From Pholiota molesta (lineage: Eukaryota; Basidiomycota; Agaricomycetes; Agaricales; Strophariaceae), in the NCBI GenBank assembly GCA_014925825.1, contig JACGCK010000059.1:62001-126000 (forward strand): 64,000 bases of DNA, in the 5' to 3' direction. The position numbers were made by a program, and so were the translations under genes. Under the pieces are notes generated by a model, which was not told the origin of the DNA, ran no database searches, and worked only from the letters and a program-made list of their open reading frames with translations. Each line of letters begins with the position of its first letter. Positions within the stretch are counted from its first letter, which is position 1. Shown here in pieces: positions 58,447 to 64,000 of the stretch.

Positions 58447-60619
58447 GGGACACAAGACTGCGCGTTATTCGGAGGGGGCCTTGTGTGGTAGGACGATAGC
58501 CAAGGAGGACGGAGATCAGAAAAAGCATTCCTATAGGGAAAAGGCACGTACATATACTCGTGTTACAGATCAGGTAATGTCAGATGGCCCCGGGGATCCT
58601 TGTGCAGATGCCAGGCCAATGGGAATGGCAGAACGGCCCCAAATATGCACCTGCGCTCCCATGGCCTCCTGGGAAAGGAAACATAAAGAGTCTGGTGGCT
58701 GCGGAGGAATCACTGTCACTGGGAGCTGCCGAGCCGCTGGCTGTGAGTGTTCGTGCACTCCAAAATAGCCCTTGCATCATTGATACCGCGATTGAATGAA
58801 TGATGGATCTTTCCACCACACGGTGCCCGCCCTGAGTTCCTCTAGACAGGCCAAAGACAGGCTCTATTAAAGTGGGTAAATGGAATGGGCATGATCATGC
58901 AGCTGTTGACGTCGTTCTACCTTTCGAGTGGCTTGGACACGGCGTTAGTGACGAATATCCGTGCAACGATATGGACAGAACTGACTGCATATTTGTTCCA
59001 TTCCATGACACATCGATTTCGGTGATGCTTCGGGGGCCCGTGTAAGCTCAACAAAAGGAGAAAAAGACAAGAAAAAGGTCATGTATACGCAGGTTCCAGG
59101 TTCTTCTATAAAACCAGTGATGAATCATTGAAGCCCAAGTCTCGTCTCGAGTGCGATGTATGAAGCAAATCATGAACAACGCGTCTCTTCTCAACTGGCC
59201 GTCGACGAGCACCATATCAATCGGAGCTGCAACTCCAACGGCATGTTCCGGCTTCTCATAACACAACGTTGACAGCCCATTGATCGCTGTTTTGTTCAGC
59301 CAACGCCCTCGCAAGAATAGCCCACGAAGAAGTCGCTATTTTAGAGCAGGACAACGCAGAAGACAAGCTCCAATTAATCTGCCAGCGCGCTACTTACGAC
59401 CCAGAAACTAGGAATAGGAACTGGCACATCCTTTTTCCTGTGGCTGGCTCTCATCGTACGGCACTTGACTGTGCACTTTCGACACCCGCCCAGCGAGGGG
59501 CGATTCAGAGGTGATTTCGAGGCGGGGAGAAAAGGGCCTTTACTTCGACAGTTACTAATCAATAACGAAAGTAAGCACACAAATAAACCGAGTTTGCGGT
59601 CAATGTTTCGAAATTTCACAAGGTGGCACATGTTACGACTGGTACTTTTACATCTCCCTCAGTCTTGATAGCTGCTAAGTATATATATGTAAAATCCATC
59701 CCCTGGCTATTTATGTTACATTCTCAACCTTCTTCTAATGACTCCAAATTACATCCACCATCATTCCTCAACCGCGCATTCAGTACGCAGTGTTTGGGAG
59801 ACCACCCTCGAAGGGTACCACCCCGGAGGCACGCCACTATCATTATGCGCCACATGCTTCCAATACTCCCAGTTTAATTAGGAAGGACACCTTCCTAAAC
59901 CAGCGTCGTCCGCGTTATCGTAATCCTTCTGCGCCATGATATCACCCCTGTACACAGCCCAAAACCTTATAATAATGTGGAGCTACAGCGGGCGCTGGCC
60001 CACTCGTCTTTCTGTTTCCTATGATAGCCTATAACTCCTATCCACGTATGTTATGATGGTGAGGAACAGCACGATGGGTATCAACGAATAGAGCCTCGGA
60101 AATAGCCCCACTCTAGGTTCTGTCCGGCCACATCGGTGGACTCAGGTAAAGGGAATGCGCTTAAAACGGCTGTGAGTATCACACCATGCCGTCATATGCC
60201 ACAAGTGCGGCAGTCATGAGGATCGTCTTTGAACTGTTTGTGGGTTTTCCTCGCGTGCTCGCAGTCTATCAAATTGAAATGGGGTTTCAAGAAATATGTA
60301 CTACGGTGGAGAGGTCGGTAGTCTACCCATTTCGTCGGAACACCCACTGTATATTATTAGTTTGCTCTTGTACCAACAGAGTCCCAAGGTGTACCGCAAG
60401 GCTTCGACGACATAGTTCTAGCCTGGAACGTATGAAATGCTAATTGACATCTCTATCAGCTCTTAATTGGCGCACCCATTATGTATGTCATTGCATAACT
60501 TCTGCTGCCTGCAGCACATGCAGTCCTCCCGATCTCTGTCGTCTGTCAATTCAAAATCCCCACAATACATATCAAAGTACATACATGCTGAATAACTCTA
60601 TTACATTGACAAAGAACGC
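58447..60619. other. Intergenic, no gene supported
   Basis: Only short open frames on both strands (for example 59048-59314 minus). None has a domain or splice support. Confidence 0.4.
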
Positions 60620-62462
60620 TTACACAACCAAGCTTCTTATCTCGTTCCCTTGGACCCAGACCGCACCGCGATTCCTGGTATCGCCGACACACCACCATTT
60701 CTCGACGTGCTCAAGGCCAATAGGCGTATCTTTAGTCGCCGATGCTTGATCCCCTGACCCGCTGACGTCGGATTCGAGGTCGAAGTAGTCCAGCGGACCT
60801 ACGCCCACCCCAGTGTGCGAATCGAACAACCGAACTAGATGTGGAACACATATCAATCATCCACCAACAAAAAAACGGATAGATGGACATGGACATGGAC
60901 ACCTACTCTCCTGCGCATCGAACGGCGCCCCAACAGAGAACGTGCCCTCGAGCCCCAACGCGAGCGCGCCTCCCCGCGTCGCAAGGAACAGCGCCTCTGT
61001 CCAATCAATAGACCGATCCCCAGCGCCCGCCTCCAAGTCCAAGCCACTCTCAGATCCACCCGCCCCAGCCCCAGCACCCATCTGGCGCCGCCCCTCCCGC
61101 ATCCGCGCCGTCGCCACGGCCTGGCGCATCGCATTCATCACGTCCAGACTGTACCCGCCCGCGACGTCCGTGCCCAGCCCCACCGTCACGCCCCTGTCGA
61201 GCGCCTCGCGGAGCGCGAACGGCGCCGCCGAGAAATACGCGTTCGAGAGCGGGCAGTGCGCGATGGCCGTCCCGCGCGCGGCGACCCGGGCGAAGTCCGG
61301 CGCGCCGAGGAAGGTGCAGTGCGCTTGGACCGTGCGCGGCGTCAGGAGGTTGTTCTGGGGTGCGAGGAGCACAGTTAGCGCATCGCATCGTCGATCATGA
61401 ATTAAGGATGGCGGCCCTGGGTAGCAGGTACGCACCTTGTCGAACACGTCGATGTCCTCCATCCCGCGCAGCGCGCGCACCCACTCGACCTGGTCCTTCG
61501 CCTCCGCGAGGTGGCTCTGGATCTTCACCCCGAGCGTCTCCGAAAGCGCGCCCAGCCCGGCGAGGAGCTCGTCCGTGCACGTGGGCACGAAGCGCGGCGT
61601 CAAGACGGGCGCGACGAGCCGCTGGGACGGTGGCAGGTGCGCGACGAGCGCGTGGCAGTGGTCGACGAACGCGTGCGCGTTGGAGAGCGCCGCCGCCGCG
61701 GAGGGCTCGACGTACGTCTGCGTGCGGGACCCGGGGACGTGATGTCGATGTCCATGGAGAGTTTCCCGACGAATGCCCGGAGGCCGGCAGCGCGCATGCA
61801 CTCCGCGAGGATCAAGCTGTTCGTGGTAACGTTCGTGAAGTTCCCGACCGACAATGTGTATATATTACAACTCTACCCACGCAATAAAATTGAAAAATAA
61901 GTTTCAGAGTGCTCACTTTGTCTCTTCCTTGATTGTCCCGAAAAGGAGCACCGTGCCCGTCCCGTTTTCCCTAAGACGCGCCGCGAGGCGGGTGTACACG
62001 CGCTTCGCCAGGACAGCATCTGCGTCCATACGCGCCTCTGCTTTGAGCGCGTAGCGGTCCAGCCACTGCATCAGCGGCAAGTCCAGCCCGGTGCCCTGGT
62101 ACAGGAATTGCGGCGCGTGCAAGTGCAGATCGCAGAAGGCAGGCATGATGAAGGACCCGGTGGGGACCTCAATGACGGGGGGACCGACATGGGTCTCGAG
62201 GATCTGTCTGGACTCCGGGAGATGGGCGGGCGCTAAGTAGGCTATGAAACCGTCTGAGTTGACCACTAGAAAAGAAGTTGGGAAATAAGATCAGCACAAA
62301 TCTCGTGTGATGGCCAGGATGACTGGAAGAAATCCGTGGAATGGGATGGGATTTTCCCATGACATCGCAGTGCGGATAAAGCTGCTTACCTAGAAGGTGG
62401 TCATGAAGAATCTCCAAGCTCTTGAGATGAGGCGTATGGACAAATGTTCCTCTCAAAATCAT
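60620..62462 (-). CDS. GDA: Guanine deaminase with an apparent 1-nt frameshift
   Basis: Converts guanine to xanthine in purine salvage; cytosolic amidohydrolase of about 488 codons once the shift is ignored. Exons are 62390-62462, 61917-62265, 61436-61816, 60907-61354 and 60620-60834. Zinc-site motifs are PAFCDLHLHAPQ (HxH), IQSHLAEAKDQVEW (H and E), VQAHC and GLGTDVAGGYS (metal Asp). The N-terminus is MILRGTFVHTPHL; the C-terminus has LFDSHTGVGVGPLDYFD. Exon 3 lacks one base for continuity: GKLSMDIDITSP upstream and SRTQTYVEPSAAAALS downstream are in different frames. The break is in the CCCGGGG run at about 61730-61737. No intron explains it. It could be assembly error in a working gene or a real lesion. 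Confidence 0.9.
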
Positions 62463-62934
62463 ATTATCAACCGATCAATGACGTTCAGCCTTGTCAGCAA
62501 AGACCTGCAGTTCTGATTAGAAGTTTAGATAGCTAATGAGAACTGAGATAAATGATAGATCTGGAGAGTTGGGCGCTGATTGTACAGTTCAATCAATGGG
62601 AAGGAGCAACATCTGAATTCGAAGCAGAGATACGACTGTCGCCATCAGGTCGCCAAAGTGGAGATCTCCGTCGGCATCTGGCTACTAGCCGGGGTGCTAC
62701 TTGTCCACGAATAATGGAAAAATTCGGAATTGCCCGTAACTTGAAGTACGCCGCAGATAAGATATTCCACAGATGCCTCCTACTCTGTCGCGAAACATCA
62801 TCAGATTTGAACGAGAAGTCTCATGTATCTTTTATTCTCGTAGATGACACTATTTATGGATTGCAGTGTTCTTCGGTGTTGAGCTGTACTGTCATGGGGT
62901 TTGAACTGGGGGCACAGGTATTTTGCCGTGCCAT
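62463..62934. other. Upstream region of guanine deaminase
   Basis: A long plus-strand open frame crosses this stretch (62552-63253), but its first two thirds have no recognisable domain. I treat it as non-coding. Confidence 0.35.
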
Positions 62935-63070
62935 GAGCGTGCAGAGCGTGCATGTGCGTGCGTGGTTGGTGCGTGGTGCGTGCAACTCGAATCAGAGTGC
63001 GTGCATACTCATGCGTGCAAAGCAGAAGTGCGTGCATAGTTATCTGATATGCGTGCACGTAGGCGTGCAC
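62935..63070. repeat. Cluster of TGCGTGCA octamers, left
   Basis: About nine copies or near-copies of TGCGTGCA lie within 136 bp, unevenly spaced, all in the same orientation and ending just before the ATG at 63080. Confidence 0.75.
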
Positions 63071-63079
63071 CAATCAGAT

Positions 63080-63531
63080 ATGTTTAAGAACTTCGGCTTT
63101 AGTATTGCTTTAGTATTCGCCGCGTCCTCCATGCTCACCGCGCGCGTCCAGCAAATGATCGCGGAGTGGCCGCAGTGCTTCAACACATACTTGCTCGACA
63201 CGAACAACGTCGTCGTCAATCCGCAGGTTGTGTGGAATGCGTCCTCCGACTGAATCCGGTTCGACATCACCCAGGTCGTTCCGATGAACTTGCTCCCGCA
63301 GGACAAGAACGTGTTCAGCGTCGGGCCATTCGCTGAAGACCGCGATATCGCGGTCTACTGCTCGCACAAGAAGGCCGGCGCCACGAGCTTCACGGATAGC
63401 GACCCGCGCCACAGCTTCGTACGTGTTTCGATTTCGAGAGTCTGCGCTGGCGCATGGAGCTGACTGATTCGTGTTCATTTACATATCAAGCCTTCAAGAT
63501 TGGCAACAAGAACGCCATCTCGTTCACGATG
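63080..63531 (+). pseudogene. Broken gene for a small secreted protein
   Basis: It opens with a signal peptide (MFKNFGFSIALVFAASSMLT). In-frame coding continues for 113 codons to a GT donor at 63419 (DITQVVPMNLLPQDKNVFSV, EDRDIAVYCSHKKAG), except for a TGA at codon 58 (63251-63253). A second exon, 63499-63531 (IGNKNAISFTM), ends at another GTGAGT donor. No continuation was found. The protein family is not recognised. The single stop in an otherwise open frame suggests a recent lesion or a sequencing error. Confidence 0.55.
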
Positions 63532-63890
63532 GTGAGTGCGTTGCGTGGTCGTGGCCGTTGAGAGACGTCGCGTCGCGACGTGCGAGTCATGCAGCATTAT
63601 TGTCAGAATATTCAAATATGATTCATCCCTATATCCCTCTTGGGCGGTACGATGAGAGTGCGCATACGAGACGGGATGAAGGACCCATCGATGTACTGAG
63701 TCTTTAGAAAGAGCTTGGGGACTTGTTCATAGAAAATCAAACTTCGGCTACACATAGCCTCGAATAAATTCAACTCATCACAGGAGCTGAACATCATAAA
63801 AAACTTCAAATTCCATCGTAACAATGACTCGTTCATCCCCAGAGTATGCAAGTCATGAGCACCTCTCACAGCATCTCCTATTTCTACCCC
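63532..63890. other. Downstream of the broken secreted-protein gene
   Basis: No further exon could be assigned. AT-rich. Confidence 0.35.
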
Positions 63891-63980
63891 TGCGTGCGGT
63901 TACGTGATATCCATATCGATCTGCGTGCACACACTAGCTTGATGCGTGCACTCAGGTCACCAATGCGTGCACAGTGCGTG
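63891..63980. repeat. Cluster of TGCGTGCA octamers, right
   Basis: Three exact TGCGTGCA copies at 63922, 63943 and 63964, plus partial ones at 63891 and 63974, in the same orientation as the left cluster. Confidence 0.7.
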
Positions 63981-64000
63981 TAATTGCGAACCTTTTGCAA

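Noticed and set aside
60813..61400. Long plus-strand open frames
   Set aside because: Antisense to guanine deaminase. Low-complexity Ala/Arg/Pro translation caused by GC-rich codons.
62552..63079. Upstream extension of the secreted-protein frame
   Set aside because: It is open in frame with the ATG at 63080, but the signal peptide at 63080 and the TGCGTGCA repeat inside the extension argue that translation starts later.

Overview
This window reads as nuclear DNA of a filamentous basidiomycete, probably an Agaricomycete. The evidence is very intron-rich genes with short introns (about 45-100 nt, GT-AG plus a few GC-AG), exons down to 7 nt, short intergenic distances, and the gene families present: Kre9/Knh1-like GPI proteins, RTA1-like exporter, aldo-keto reductases, SRPK-like kinase, riboflavin-aldehyde-forming-enzyme-like secreted protein, Zn2Cys6 regulators. 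Nothing bacterial, viral or CRISPR-like was seen. Almost all gene models below were spliced by hand. Reading frame was checked across every junction, and all close without a gap except where a break is stated.

Layout. 1-5 kb: two paralogous secreted Kre9/Knh1-domain proteins (+), the second with a Ser/Thr-rich GPI tail. 5-20 kb: a stress/detoxification-looking neighbourhood with aldo-keto reductase AKR1 (-), an RTA1-like 7-TM protein (-), a HUA1-like zinc-ribbon protein (+), aldo-keto reductase AKR2 (+), an SRPK-like kinase (-), a small orphan gene (+) and a 5'-truncated third aldo-keto reductase. AKR1, RTA1 and AKR2 share an upstream element containing CCG-N2-CGG, in the same orientation relative to each gene. 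20-22 kb: a secreted lactonase/beta-propeller-like protein (-).

23-33 kb: two copies of an RPAP3-like co-chaperone gene (R2TP complex), each broken at different places. They bracket about 7 kb of AT-rich and then GC-rich degenerate tandem repeats. 36 kb: a small secreted double-psi-beta-barrel protein (-). 39-42.5 kb: a 21-exon BZZ1-like F-BAR/C1/SH3-SH3 protein (+). 45-46.8 kb: a tandem array of about 360-bp units that keeps splice signals. 48-50 kb: the CAF1/POP2 deadenylase (-) and an intron-containing tRNA-Ile. 50-58.5 kb: two tandem paralogous Zn2Cys6/fungal_trans regulators (-). 60.6-62.5 kb: guanine deaminase (-) with an apparent one-base frameshift. 63-64 kb: a broken secreted-protein gene between clusters of the octamer TGCGTGCA.

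Main limits: no homology search was possible, start codons are chosen by context, and several breaks sit in short homopolymers where assembly error is as likely as true decay.
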